Assembly: GCA_046349435.1 (NCBI GenBank)
Contig: JAXMCI010000020.1
Location: 70,903-134,902, forward strand
Direction: 5' to 3'
From: JAXMCI01 sp046349435
GTDB lineage: Bacteria; Pseudomonadota; Alphaproteobacteria; Dongiales; Dongiaceae
Length of the DNA stretch: 64,000 bases
Positions 1 through 9,079 of the stretch are shown piece by piece; positions within the stretch are counted from its first letter, which is position 1, and every line of letters starts with the position of its first letter. The translations under genes were made by a program, and so were the position numbers. The notes under the pieces are model-generated. The model made no database searches and was not told where the DNA came from. It saw nothing but the letters and a program-made list of their open reading frames with translations.

Positions 1-53
1 TCTCAGCAGGCACGCACAACTCTGCCAGAGCAGTTCGCCCGCCCCTTCCCTTA

Positions 54-127
54 TGTCATGCCCGGGCTTGACCCGGGCATCCAGGTTGCTGCAGCTATGG
101 ATTGCCGGGTCAAGCCCGGCAATGACA
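54..127. repeat. Imperfect inverted repeat (dispersed-repeat type)
   Basis: Two 30-base arms at 54-83 and 98-127 are reverse complements of each other at 26 of 30 positions, separated by 14 bases. Each arm is itself nearly palindromic around the core CCGGGCTTGACCCGG. Repeats of this look are scattered between genes in many alphaproteobacterial genomes; that is general knowledge, not something the window shows. The element sits upstream of the DUF3303 gene and could form a long RNA hairpin that ends transcription from an upstream gene outside the window. Apart from it I see nothing in bases 1-194. Confidence 0.7.
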
Positions 128-194
128 AGAATGAGCACAGGCCACTGCAAGTCTGTGTCACCCGCTACGACAGCCTGCTTGGGAGCCGACCTCG

Positions 195-494
195 TTGCTC
201 TTCATGATCGTCGAGCGCTTCGCCGGCAGCGATCCGCTGCCCGCCTATCGCCGCCTGCGCGAGCGCGGGCGCCAGCTGCCGGACGGGCTGCGCTACGTCG
301 ACAGCTGGATCGAGGCCGGCTTCCACCGCTGCTTCCAGCTGATGGAGTGCGACGACCTCGCCATCCTGCAGCGCTGGATCCTCGGCTGGCACGGCGCCGG
401 CGTCACCTTCGAGGTGGTGCCGGTACTGCACAGCCGCGATACCCGCCCGCTGGTCGAGCCGCTGCTCGACGATCCGCTGCTGGAGGACCGATGA
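195..494 (+). CDS. DUF3303 family protein
   Basis: A 99-residue protein of the DUF3303 family, which has no assigned function. The N-terminus MLFMIVERF and the later stretch around RCFQLMECDD, followed by WILGWHGAGVTFEVVPV, are the family pattern. The TTG at 195 is preferred over the ATG at 204 because remembered family members also begin MLFM. The stop overlaps the next start in an ATGA, so it is translationally coupled to the amidohydrolase. No signal peptide or membrane segment is visible. The function is unknown. Confidence 0.75.
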   Translation: MLFMIVERFAGSDPLPAYRRLRERGRQLPDGLRYVDSWIEAGFHRCFQLMECDDLAILQRWILGWHGAGVTFEVVPVLHSRDTRPLVEPLLDDPLLEDR

Positions 495-1168
495 GCATTG
501 CGGCGCGGCCGTTCGACTTTCCCTATCGCGGGCGCCTCGACCCGGCCGCCACGGCGCTGCTCGTCATCGACATGCAGGTCGACTTCCTCGCGCCGGACGG
601 CTACTTCGCCCTCAAGGGCTACGACCCGGCCCCGCTGCGCGCCATCATCCCGGCGATCGGCAGCCTGGTCGCGGCGGCCCGGGCGGCCGGCCTGCTGGTC
701 GTCTGGACGCGGCAGGGCTATCGCGCCGACCTCGCCGACCTGACGCCCTATGAGCGCTTCCGCAACGCCCGCGCCGGCGTCGAGGTCGGCGGGCCCGGGC
801 CGAACGGCCCGCTGCTCACCCGCGGCGGGCGCGGCTTCGAGATCGTGCCGGAGCTGCCGCCGGCGCCCGGCGAGCCGATCGTCGACAAGACCGCCAACGG
901 CGCCTTCTGCTACACCGACCTCGAGCATGTGCTGCGCTGGCGCGGCATCAGCCACCTGATCTTCACCGGCTGCACCACCGACGTCTGCGTCCACACCACG
1001 CTGCGCGAGGCCAACGACCGCAACTTCCAGTGCCTGCTGGTCGAGGACGCCTGCGCCAGCGGCGATGCCTACGCGCATGCCGCCGCGGTGCACATGACCA
1101 CGGTCGAAGGCGGCATCTTCGGCGTGGTGGCCGGCACCGAGGCGGTGCTGCGGGGCTTGCGGACCTGA
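491..1168 (+). CDS. Isochorismatase-family cysteine hydrolase (biuret/ureidoacrylate amidohydrolase type)
   Basis: A 225-residue cytosolic cysteine hydrolase. The expected catalytic triad is visible: Asp27 in LLVIDMQVDF, Lys133 in IVDKTANGAF and Cys166 in GCTTDVCVHTT. The GCTTDVCVHTT and REANDR region resembles biuret amidohydrolases and RutB-like ureidoacrylate hydrolases more than true isochorismatases, so the likely reaction is hydrolysis of a ureide or amide bond. The start overlaps the DUF3303 stop by four bases. The next genes encode a purine-type deaminase and a xanthine-dehydrogenase-like enzyme, which supports a role in nitrogen-compound breakdown. The exact substrate cannot be read from the sequence. 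Confidence 0.85.
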   Translation: MSIAARPFDFPYRGRLDPAATALLVIDMQVDFLAPDGYFALKGYDPAPLRAIIPAIGSLVAAARAAGLLVVWTRQGYRADLADLTPYERFRNARAGVEVGGPGPNGPLLTRGGRGFEIVPELPPAPGEPIVDKTANGAFCYTDLEHVLRWRGISHLIFTGCTTDVCVHTTLREANDRNFQCLLVEDACASGDAYAHAAAVHMTTVEGGIFGVVAGTEAVLRGLRT

Positions 1169-1304
1169 ATCCCAGGCCCGGCACTGGCCCGCCCGTCCCG
1201 CCTGTGATACGACTGCGAATGAGGGGCGTGATCAAGCAAAGCTGAAGCGACGGCGGCCGCCGCGGGCGCGCAGCGTGCCATGGCGTGTGGGTTTCGGGGG
1301 AAAC

Positions 1305-2720
1305 GTGGGCACTCTGCTGGCGCGGAACGCCGACCTGCTCGTCACCATGGACGGGCAGCGGCGGGAGCTGAGGAACGCCGGGCTGTTCGCCCGGGACGGC
1401 GTCATCGTCCAGGTCGGCCCGACCGAGACGCTGCCCGGGACCGCCGACCGGGTCATCGACCTCGCGGGCCATATCGTCCTGCCCGGGCTGGTCAACTGCC
1501 ATCACCATCTCGACCAGGTGCTGACCCGCAACCTGCCGGGCGGCCAGAACACCAACCTCTTCCCCTGGCTCAAGGCGCATTACCGGGTCTGGTCGAGCCG
1601 CACCCCCGAGGATACCCGCACGGCGGTGCTGATCGGTTGCGGCGAGCTCGCGCTCTCCGGCTGCACCACCGTCTTCGACCACGCCTATGTCTTCCAGAAC
1701 GGCTGCCGGGTCGACGACCAGATCGACGCCGCGCGCGAGATCGGGCTGCGCTTCGTCGTCTCGCGCGGCTCCATGTCGCTCGGCCAGTCCAAGGGCGGCC
1801 TGCCGCCCGACGAGTGCGTCGAGGCCGAGGACGCCATCCTCGAGGACAGCGCGCGGGTCATCGAGCGCTATCACGACCCGAAGCCGGGCGCGATGCTGCA
1901 GCTGGTGCTGGGCCCCTGCTCGCCCTTCTCGGTGACGCCGGAGCTGATGCGCCAGTCGGCGAAGCTGGCGCGTCACTACGGCGTCCATCTCCACACCCAC
2001 CTCTGCGAGACGCTCGACGAGGAGCGCTACACGCTGGAGCACAAGGGGCTCCGGCCGGTCGCCTACATGGAGTCGCTCGACTGGGTGGGGGGCGACGTCT
2101 GGTACGCCCACGCCATCCATGTCGACGACGACGAGATCCGGCTGTTCGCCGACCGCGGCGTCGGCGTCTGCCACTGCCCCTCCTCCAACATGCGGCTCGC
2201 CTCCGGCATCGCGCCGGTCAAGAAGTACCGCGACGCCGGGGTGCGCACGGGGCTCGGCGTCGACGGCTCGGCGAGCAACGACGGCTCCAACCTGCTGGTC
2301 GAGGTGCGCGAGGCGCTGCTGCTCGCCCGGCTGAAGCTCGGCCTGCTGCCGCCCGAGGGCCCGCGGACCGTCCTCTCGACCTCCGACCCGCTGCGCGCCC
2401 GGGAGTGGATGACCGCGCGCGACGCGCTGGAGATCGCCACCCTCGGCGGTGCCGCCGTGCTCGGCCGCAGCGACATCGGCTCGCTCGAGCCGGGCAAGTG
2501 CGCCGACTTCTTCACCCTCGACCTCGGCGACATCGCCTATGCCGGCGGCCTCGCCGATCCGGTGGCCGCCGTCGTGATGTGCGCCCCGACCCGGGCCTGC
2601 CACACCGTGGTCGGCGGCAAGCTCGTGGTCGAGGACGGCCGCATCGCCACTCTCGACATGGCGCCGGTGATTCGTGCCCACAACCGCAACGCCGGCCGGC
2701 TGGCGGCCCTCAGCTTCTAG
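1305..2720 (+). CDS. 8-oxoguanine deaminase-like amidohydrolase
   Basis: A 471-residue metal-dependent deaminase of the ATZ/TRZ (cytosine deaminase-like) amidohydrolase family. The metal ligands are in place: HHH in VNCHHHLDQ, HTH in HLHTHLCET, the His of YAHAIHVDDDE and the Asp of GVDGSASNDGSN. These features best match 8-oxoguanine deaminases, which convert 8-oxoguanine to urate and ammonia; hydroxyatrazine-type hydrolases are the alternative. The GTG at 1305 is chosen because a GGGGGA tract lies just upstream and the protein then starts VGTLLARNADLLVTMD as in the family. GTG codons at 1275 and 1287 are also in frame. Confidence 0.85.
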   Translation: MGTLLARNADLLVTMDGQRRELRNAGLFARDGVIVQVGPTETLPGTADRVIDLAGHIVLPGLVNCHHHLDQVLTRNLPGGQNTNLFPWLKAHYRVWSSRTPEDTRTAVLIGCGELALSGCTTVFDHAYVFQNGCRVDDQIDAAREIGLRFVVSRGSMSLGQSKGGLPPDECVEAEDAILEDSARVIERYHDPKPGAMLQLVLGPCSPFSVTPELMRQSAKLARHYGVHLHTHLCETLDEERYTLEHKGLRPVAYMESLDWVGGDVWYAHAIHVDDDEIRLFADRGVGVCHCPSSNMRLASGIAPVKKYRDAGVRTGLGVDGSASNDGSNLLVEVREALLLARLKLGLLPPEGPRTVLSTSDPLRAREWMTARDALEIATLGGAAVLGRSDIGSLEPGKCADFFTLDLGDIAYAGGLADPVAAVVMCAPTRACHTVVGGKLVVEDGRIATLDMAPVIRAHNRNAGRLAALSF

Positions 2721-2738
2721 GGATTGGATCCTCGACCG

Positions 2739-4304
2739 ATGCGACTGTCACGACGCCAGCTGCTTGGCGGTGCCGGCCCGGCCCTGCTGCTACCCGTCCT
2801 GCTCGCCCGCGCCGGCCGCGCCGAGACTCACGACCACGGCGCCGGCCTGTCCCCCGACGGCATCGGCGTCCGCCGCGTGCCCTTCACGCCCGGTGCGCCG
2901 CTCGCGGAGCCGGAGGTGCGGCAGTCCGCCGGCGGGGTGCTCGAGACGACCTTGCGGATGGCCTATGCCTATCGCGACATCGGCGGCTACCGCCTCTGGG
3001 TCCGCACCTACGAGGGCATGGTCCCCGGGCCGACCCTGAAGCTGCGGCCCGGCGACCGGCTGAAGATCCACCTGGTCAACGACCTGCCGCCCAACCGCGA
3101 CACCATGCCGAGCTATCCCGACCAGCCGCATCACCTCAACACCACGAACCTGCATCTGCACGGGCTGCACGTCACCCCGAGCGGCATCGGCGACAACGTG
3201 ATGCGCTCGATGGCGCCGGGCGGCACCTACGAGGTCGAGGTCGAGATTCCGGCCGACCATCCCGCCGGAACCTACTGGTACCACCCGCACCATCACGGCA
3301 GCGCCGACATCCAGATGGCGAGCGGCGCAGCCGGCGCGCTGATCATCGAGGGCGACTTCGCCGGGGTGCCGGAGATCGCCGCGGCGCGCGAGCGCCTGCT
3401 GGTGCTGGGCGAGGCGGTGTTCGACGGGCTGGGCACGGTCGAGGGCTTCGAGACGCTGTTCCCCGAGACGGCGACGCGCTTCCTCACCGTCAACGGCCAG
3501 CGCGCGCCGACGATCGAGATCCGGCCGGGCGAGGTGCAGCGCTGGCGCCTGCTGCACGCCGGCTACCAGGACGATCTGTTCCTGCAGCTGCAGGGCCACA
3601 GGCTGCATCCGATCGCGCGCGACGGCATCGCCATGCCGGGGCTCGGCCTCGGCGAGGTCCGCACCGCCGACCACGCCCACGACGCCGCCGATGGCATGCT
3701 GATCGTGCCCGGCCAGCGCATCGACCTGCTGGTCCAGGGCGGCGCGCCCGGGACCTACGAGCTGCGCGCCCTGCCCTACGACCAGGGCTATCCCTCGCCC
3801 ACCGGCCTCGTCGCCACCGTGGTGGTGCGCGGCGAGCCGGCGGCGATGCGGCTGCCGGCGGCGCTGCCGCCCGGGCCATTCCGCGATATTGCGGACCACG
3901 AGATCACCAACCGCCGGCAGCTCGTCTTCTCCGCCGACACCCCGGAGGCCGAGGCCGCCGGCACCTGGCGCGAGTTCCGCTTCCTGATCGACGGCAAGGT
4001 GTTCGATCCGCACCGGGTCGACCAGCGCGTCCGGCTGGGCGCTGTCGAGGAGTGGACGATCGTCAACAAGCACTTCCACGACCACATCTTCCACATCCAC
4101 ACCAACCCCTTCCAGCTGGTGCGGGTGAATGGCGAGCCGGTGCCGCCGGTGTGGCTCGACACCGTCGTCCTGCCGCGCAACGGCAGCATCGTCTTCCGCT
4201 CGCGCTTCCTCGATTTCACCGGCCTCTACATGCTCCACTGCCACATGATGAACCATGAGGAGCTGGGCATGATGCAGGTGGTCGAGGTCTATTCCGGCAG
4301 CTGA
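2739..4304 (+). CDS. Tat-exported multicopper oxidase
   Basis: A 521-residue periplasmic multicopper oxidase. The N-terminus MRLSRRQLLGGAG is a twin-arginine signal. Copper motifs are HLHGLHV (residues 139-145), WYHPHHHG (180-187), HDHIFHIHTNPF in the last third, and HCH at 500-502 with His506 and Met511. Type 1 (Cys501, His506, Met511) and trinuclear copper sites are therefore complete. Such enzymes oxidise Cu(I), metals or phenols using oxygen. The gene is 18 bases after the deaminase and 45 before the FAD subunit gene, all in one direction. A multicopper oxidase inside a molybdoenzyme operon is uncommon, and its substrate is unknown. Confidence 0.88.
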   Translation: MRLSRRQLLGGAGPALLLPVLLARAGRAETHDHGAGLSPDGIGVRRVPFTPGAPLAEPEVRQSAGGVLETTLRMAYAYRDIGGYRLWVRTYEGMVPGPTLKLRPGDRLKIHLVNDLPPNRDTMPSYPDQPHHLNTTNLHLHGLHVTPSGIGDNVMRSMAPGGTYEVEVEIPADHPAGTYWYHPHHHGSADIQMASGAAGALIIEGDFAGVPEIAAARERLLVLGEAVFDGLGTVEGFETLFPETATRFLTVNGQRAPTIEIRPGEVQRWRLLHAGYQDDLFLQLQGHRLHPIARDGIAMPGLGLGEVRTADHAHDAADGMLIVPGQRIDLLVQGGAPGTYELRALPYDQGYPSPTGLVATVVVRGEPAAMRLPAALPPGPFRDIADHEITNRRQLVFSADTPEAEAAGTWREFRFLIDGKVFDPHRVDQRVRLGAVEEWTIVNKHFHDHIFHIHTNPFQLVRVNGEPVPPVWLDTVVLPRNGSIVFRSRFLDFTGLYMLHCHMMNHEELGMMQVVEVYSGS

Positions 4305-4349
4305 CCCCGGGGGGGAGCTGACGGGCGCGGGCATCACGGGGGGAACAGC

Positions 4350-5177
4350 ATGAATCTCGAGACCATAAGGTCGGTCGTCAGGCCGGCCTCGCTGGCCGAC
4401 CTGCCGCCCTGGCGGGAGGGCACCGCCTGGCTCGGCGGCGGCACCTGGCTGTTCTCCGAGCCGCAGCCGGCGCTCGACCGGCTGATCGACCTCGACGCGC
4501 TGGGCTGGCCGGCCCTGCAGGAGAGCGAAGCCGGGCTGGAGATCGCCGCGACCTGCCGCATCGCCGCTCTGGAGAGATGGGCGGAGACCGCGCGCTGGCG
4601 CGCGGCGCCGCTGGTCCGCCTCTGCTGCACCTCGCTGCTCGGCTCGTTCAAGGTCTGGAACATGGCGAGCGTCGGCGGCAACATCTGCATGTCGCTGCCG
4701 GCCGGCCCGATGACCTCGCTGACCGCGGCGCTGGAGGCGACGCTGCTGCTGCTGTCGCCGGACGGCTCGCAGCGCCGCGTGCCGGTCATGGAGTTCGTCA
4801 CCGGCAACCACCGGAACCTGCTGCGGCCGGGCGAGCTGCTGCGCTCGGTCGCCATTCCCGCGGAGTCGCTGCGCCGCCGCTTCGCCTTCCGCCGCACCGC
4901 GCTGACCCAGCTCGGCCGCTCCGCCGCGCTGATCGTCGGCACCCGCCCCGACCGGGCCGACGGGGAGCTGCTGCTCACCGTCACGGCCGCCACCGACCGT
5001 CCGGTGCAGCTGCGCTTCGCCGCGCCGCCCGCGGCCGATGCGCTGCAGCGCGCCCTGGCGGCGATCCCGGCCGAGCGCTGGTTCGCCGACGTCCATGGCA
5101 GCGCGCCCTACAAGCGGCACGTCGCGCTGCATTTCGCCGAGGAGATCCGCGCCGAGCTCGCCGGAGGTGTGTCATGA
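4350..5177 (+). CDS. FAD-binding subunit of xanthine-dehydrogenase-type molybdoenzyme
   Basis: A 275-residue protein of the CoxM/XDH FAD-domain family. It would carry FAD and pass electrons from the iron-sulfur clusters to an acceptor. The first FAD-contact region is LGGGTWLFSEP, the second is MASVGGNICMSLPAGP, and the C-terminal CO-dehydrogenase flavoprotein domain follows. The length is close to typical stand-alone FAD subunits. The stop codon overlaps the start of the fused iron-sulfur/molybdenum subunit (ATGA at 5174-5177), which supports a two-subunit enzyme made in fixed proportion. Confidence 0.88.
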   Translation: MNLETIRSVVRPASLADLPPWREGTAWLGGGTWLFSEPQPALDRLIDLDALGWPALQESEAGLEIAATCRIAALERWAETARWRAAPLVRLCCTSLLGSFKVWNMASVGGNICMSLPAGPMTSLTAALEATLLLLSPDGSQRRVPVMEFVTGNHRNLLRPGELLRSVAIPAESLRRRFAFRRTALTQLGRSAALIVGTRPDRADGELLLTVTAATDRPVQLRFAAPPAADALQRALAAIPAERWFADVHGSAPYKRHVALHFAEEIRAELAGGVS

Positions 5178-7873
5178 AGGTCACGGTCAACGGCAAGCTG
5201 CATTCGGCCGAGCCCGCGCCCGGCCAGTGCCTGCGCACCTGGCTGCGGGAGCGCGGCTGCTTCGGCGTCAAGAAGGGCTGCGACGCCGGCGATTGCGGCG
5301 CCTGCACCGTGTGGCTCGACGGCACGCCGGTGCATTCCTGCCTGGTCCCGGCCTTCCGCGCCGGCGGCCGCGCGGTGACGACGATCGAGGGGCTCGCCGG
5401 GCCCGACGGCCTGCATCCCATGCAGCAGGCCTTCCTCGACGCCCAGGCCTTCCAGTGCGGCTTCTGCGCGGCCGGCATGATCATGACCGCGGCGTCGCTC
5501 GACGAGACGCGCCGCGCCGACCTGCCGCGCGCCCTGAAGAGCAATCTCTGCCGCTGTACCGGCTACCGCGCCATCGCCGATGCGGTCGCCGGCGTCAGCG
5601 AGGTCGAGCCCGACATCGCCGGCCGGGCCTGCGGCGCCAGCCTGCAGAACCCCTTCGCCGAGGCGATCGTCACCGGCAAGGCGCGCTACACCATGGACCT
5701 CGCGGTCGAGGGGCTGCTGCACCTCAAGGTGCTGCGCTCGCCGCACGCCCACGCGCGGGTCAAGCGGATCGGCCGCGAGCGGGCGCTGGCCGTGCCGGGC
5801 GTGGTCGAGGTCTTCACCTGGGAGGATGTGCCCCGGCGGCTCTACAGCACGGCCACGCACGAGGACCATCTCGTCGATCCCGACGACAGCTACCTGCTCG
5901 ACGACGTCGTGCGCTTCGTCGGCCAGCGGGTCGCCGCGGTGGTCGCCGAGACGGAAGGCGCCGCCGAGGCCGGGTGCCGCGCGCTGGAGGTCGAGTACGA
6001 GCTGCTGCCGGCGGTGTTCGACCCGGTCGCGGCGATGGCGCCGGAGGCGCCGCGGTTGCACCACAAGGTCGGCGAGGCGAAGGGCAACATCTATCTCGAG
6101 CTGCGCGGCGAGATCGGCAGCGTCGCCGACGGCTTCCGCGAGGCCGACGCGGTGCACGAGCTGACCTACTCGACCTCGCGCGTCCAGCACGCCCATCTCG
6201 AGACGCACGGCTCGATCGCCTGGCAGGACGAGCGCGGCCGGCTGCATGTCCGCACCAGCTCGCAGGCGCCGTTCATCGCCAAGCAGAAGCTCTGCTACCT
6301 GTTCGGGCTGTTCCCGCAGAACGTGCACGTCTTCACCGAGCGGGTCGGCGGCGGCTTCGGCGGCAAGCAGGAGATGATCTCCGAGGATCTCTGCGTGCTG
6401 GCGACCCTGAAGACCGGCCGCCCGGTGAAGTGGGAGTTCACCCGCGAGGAGCAGTTCGTCGGCGCCACGACGCGCCACCAGATGACGACGCACGTCAAGA
6501 TCGGCGCCAAGCGCGACGGCACCCTGACCGCGCTCGAGCTGCGCGTCGTCTCCAACACCGGGGCCTATGGCGGCCATGCCGGCGAGACGCTGGCCGCCTC
6601 GCTGGGCAGCCCGCTCGCCACCTATCGCTGCCCGAACAAGAAGGCCGACGGCGTCGCCGTCTACACCAACCTGGTGCCGGCCGGCGGCTTCCGCGGCTAC
6701 GGCGCCTCGCAGACCACCTTCGCCATCGAGTCGGCGATCGACGAGCTGGCCCGGCTGATCGGCCTCGATCCCTTCGCCATGCGCCGGAAGAACATGATCC
6801 GGCCGGGTGACTGGATCGAATCGATCTGGCAGGAGCCGAGCGACGTCGATTTCGGCAGCTACGGGCTCGACCAGTGCCTCGATCGCGTCGAGCAGGCGCT
6901 GGCCGCCGGCGGCGGGTCGGCGCCGCCGGACGGGCCGCACTGGGCCGTCGGCACCGGCGTGGCGCTGGCCTCGCTGGAGTGCGGGCCGCCGACCGAGCAC
7001 CGCTCGGGCGCGCAGATGGCGCTGCGCCCCGACGGGCGCTACCACCTCGCGGTCGGCTCGACCGAGATGGGCAACGGGTCGGTGACCTCGCATCGCCAGA
7101 TCGCGGCCGGCGTGCTCGGCGCGCGCGCCGGGCAGATCGACATCGTCAACGCCGACACCGACCTCACGCCCTACGACACCGGTACCTTCGCCAGCACCGG
7201 CACGGTGGTGGCAGGCCAGGCGATCAACCTCACGGCGGGCGCGCTGCGCGACAACATCCTGGCGTTCGCCGGCCGCCACACCGGGACCGACCCGAAGGAG
7301 TGGCAGCTCGAGGAGGATGCCGTGGTGCGCGGCAACCGGCGCATCGCGCTCGCCGACCTGCACGCCGCCGGGCAGCAGGCGGGTCACCGCTTCGAGGCGC
7401 GGCGCAAGGCCTATCTCTCGCCCCGCACCATCGCCTTCAACGTGCAGGGCATCCGGCTCGCCGTGCATCGCGTCACCGGCGAGATCCGCATCCTGCAGAG
7501 CGTCCATGCCGCCGACATCGGCCGGCCGATCAACCCGATGCAGTGCCGCGGCCAGATCGAGGGCGCGATCGCCATGGGGCTGGGCTGGGCGCTGATCGAG
7601 AACATGGTGCACGACGCCGAGGGGCGGATCGTCAACCCCTCGCTGCGCAACTACCGCATCCCCGCCTTCCCCGACGTGCCGCGCACCGAGGTCCATTTCG
7701 CCGACACCTACGACCGGTTCGGGCCGCTGGGCGCGAAGTCGCAGGGCGAATGCGCGATCAACCCGGTGGCGCCGGCGATCGCCAATGCGCTCGCCGACGC
7801 GGTGGGCGTGCGCTTCGCCCACCTGCCCTTCACCGCGGACCGGATCTACGACCGGCTGGGTCCGGCGGCGTGA
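5174..7873 (+). CDS. Fused [2Fe-2S] and molybdopterin subunit of xanthine-dehydrogenase-family hydroxylase
   Basis: An 899-residue subunit joining two [2Fe-2S] domains directly to the molybdenum-cofactor region. The plant-type cluster is bound by Cys36, Cys41, Cys44 and Cys56, the second cluster by Cys95/Cys98 and Cys126/Cys128. The molybdopterin region shows GGGFGGKQE, GGFRGYGAS, GSTEMGNG and GAKSQGE, whose glutamate (about residue 859) is the expected catalytic base. The FAD domain found between these parts in classical xanthine dehydrogenase is absent and is encoded by the preceding gene. The reaction is predicted to be hydroxylation of an N-heterocycle or aldehyde. A nearby 8-oxoguanine-type deaminase suggests a purine, but this is inference. 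Confidence 0.88.
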   Translation: MKVTVNGKLHSAEPAPGQCLRTWLRERGCFGVKKGCDAGDCGACTVWLDGTPVHSCLVPAFRAGGRAVTTIEGLAGPDGLHPMQQAFLDAQAFQCGFCAAGMIMTAASLDETRRADLPRALKSNLCRCTGYRAIADAVAGVSEVEPDIAGRACGASLQNPFAEAIVTGKARYTMDLAVEGLLHLKVLRSPHAHARVKRIGRERALAVPGVVEVFTWEDVPRRLYSTATHEDHLVDPDDSYLLDDVVRFVGQRVAAVVAETEGAAEAGCRALEVEYELLPAVFDPVAAMAPEAPRLHHKVGEAKGNIYLELRGEIGSVADGFREADAVHELTYSTSRVQHAHLETHGSIAWQDERGRLHVRTSSQAPFIAKQKLCYLFGLFPQNVHVFTERVGGGFGGKQEMISEDLCVLATLKTGRPVKWEFTREEQFVGATTRHQMTTHVKIGAKRDGTLTALELRVVSNTGAYGGHAGETLAASLGSPLATYRCPNKKADGVAVYTNLVPAGGFRGYGASQTTFAIESAIDELARLIGLDPFAMRRKNMIRPGDWIESIWQEPSDVDFGSYGLDQCLDRVEQALAAGGGSAPPDGPHWAVGTGVALASLECGPPTEHRSGAQMALRPDGRYHLAVGSTEMGNGSVTSHRQIAAGVLGARAGQIDIVNADTDLTPYDTGTFASTGTVVAGQAINLTAGALRDNILAFAGRHTGTDPKEWQLEEDAVVRGNRRIALADLHAAGQQAGHRFEARRKAYLSPRTIAFNVQGIRLAVHRVTGEIRILQSVHAADIGRPINPMQCRGQIEGAIAMGLGWALIENMVHDAEGRIVNPSLRNYRIPAFPDVPRTEVHFADTYDRFGPLGAKSQGECAINPVAPAIANALADAVGVRFAHLPFTADRIYDRLGPAA

Positions 7874-8820
7874 GCGAGGGCGATCGGCCGGTCACCCTCG
7901 TCACCCAGACGCGGGTCCGCGCCGGGGGCGACGCCACCTTCGCCCGCTGGCAGGACGAGATGGCGCGGGTGGCGGCGGCCCAGCCCGGCTTCCGCGGGCA
8001 GACGGTCATGCCGCCGAGCCCGCCCGAGCAGACCGACTGGGTGATCCTGCAGCGCTTCGCCAGCGCCGCCGACGCCAAGGCCTGGCTCAACGCCGCCGAC
8101 CGGCTGCGCCGGGTCGACGAGATCGCGCCGCTGCTGCTCGGCAACGACGACGTCCACATCGTGCCGGAGGGCGAGGCGGCCGGGACCCCTGCCCCGGTCT
8201 CGATCGTCATCTCGACCCGCATCCGCCCGGGCCAGGAGCAGGCCTATCGCCACTGGGAGCGCCGCATGGCGGCGCTGCAGGCCAAGGCGCCGGGCTTCCA
8301 GGGCTACCGCTTCGAGCCGCCGATCCCCGGCCTGCAGGAGGTCTGGCTGTCGATCCTGCGCTTCGACAGCGACGCCCACCTGCAGGCCTGGCTCGGCTCG
8401 CCCGAGCGCCAGCGCATGCTGGCCGAGGCCGAGGGCCTGACCGAGGGCTTCCACGCCCGCACCGTGCGCACCGGCTTCGACCAGTGGTTCCCGGGCGGCC
8501 AGGAGGGCGGCGCGCAGCCGGCGGCCTGGAAGCAGAACATGCTGGTGCTGCTGCTGCTCTACCCCGTCGTCTTCCTCTTCGGGCTGCTGGTTCACGGCCC
8601 CCTGCTGATCCGTCTCATCGGCCTGCCCTTCGCCGCCGCGCTCTTCATCGGCAACCTGGTCAGCGTCCTGCTGCTCAGCCGCCTGGTGCCGCTGGCCGGG
8701 CGCTGGCTGCAATGGTGGCTGCGTCCCACGAAGCCGTCGCTGCTCGTCGACGCCGCCGGCGCGGCCGCCATCGCACTGCTCTACGCGATCCTCATCGCAG
8801 CCTTCGTCCGCCTCGGCTGA
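7870..8820 (+). CDS. Membrane-anchored protein with two ABM-like domains
   Basis: A 316-residue protein. Two repeated ABM-like (antibiotic biosynthesis monooxygenase fold) domains lie at about residues 5-100 and 110-205; both show the pattern RxxPG or RAGGxxxFxRW with AQPGFRGQ or KAPGFQGY. About three hydrophobic helices follow from residue 225 to the end, so the pair is tethered to the membrane. The GTG start overlaps the preceding stop (7870-7873), placing it in the molybdoenzyme operon. ABM domains often act on quinone-like or reactive oxygen-sensitive substrates or bind heme. No specific reaction can be assigned. Confidence 0.7.
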   Translation: MSEGDRPVTLVTQTRVRAGGDATFARWQDEMARVAAAQPGFRGQTVMPPSPPEQTDWVILQRFASAADAKAWLNAADRLRRVDEIAPLLLGNDDVHIVPEGEAAGTPAPVSIVISTRIRPGQEQAYRHWERRMAALQAKAPGFQGYRFEPPIPGLQEVWLSILRFDSDAHLQAWLGSPERQRMLAEAEGLTEGFHARTVRTGFDQWFPGGQEGGAQPAAWKQNMLVLLLLYPVVFLFGLLVHGPLLIRLIGLPFAAALFIGNLVSVLLLSRLVPLAGRWLQWWLRPTKPSLLVDAAGAAAIALLYAILIAAFVRLG

Positions 8821-9079
8821 GTCACGTCACCTCGACCGGACGGGACGAAGCGGCCGGCGGAATCGTCCCCATGGCCGGCCTGCGGCAGAATCGGATGCCG
8901 CCGGCGAACGGCCCGGGGCGACATAGGCTCTCGTCATTCGGCGGCGGGATCGTCATGATGTGCCGGGCAGCCATCAGCGGCTGCTCTCAGCGCCAAGAGG
9001 CTGGAACGCGGGGCACGGATGGCAGCGAACCTTGCCCTCACGCCGCTGCCGGGCATTGTTGCCAGGGGGCCGGTGGCCG

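Noticed and set aside
2790..5132. 780-codon minus-strand open frame opposite the multicopper oxidase and FAD subunit
   Set aside because: Shadow frame; the plus strand carries complete copper and FAD motifs.
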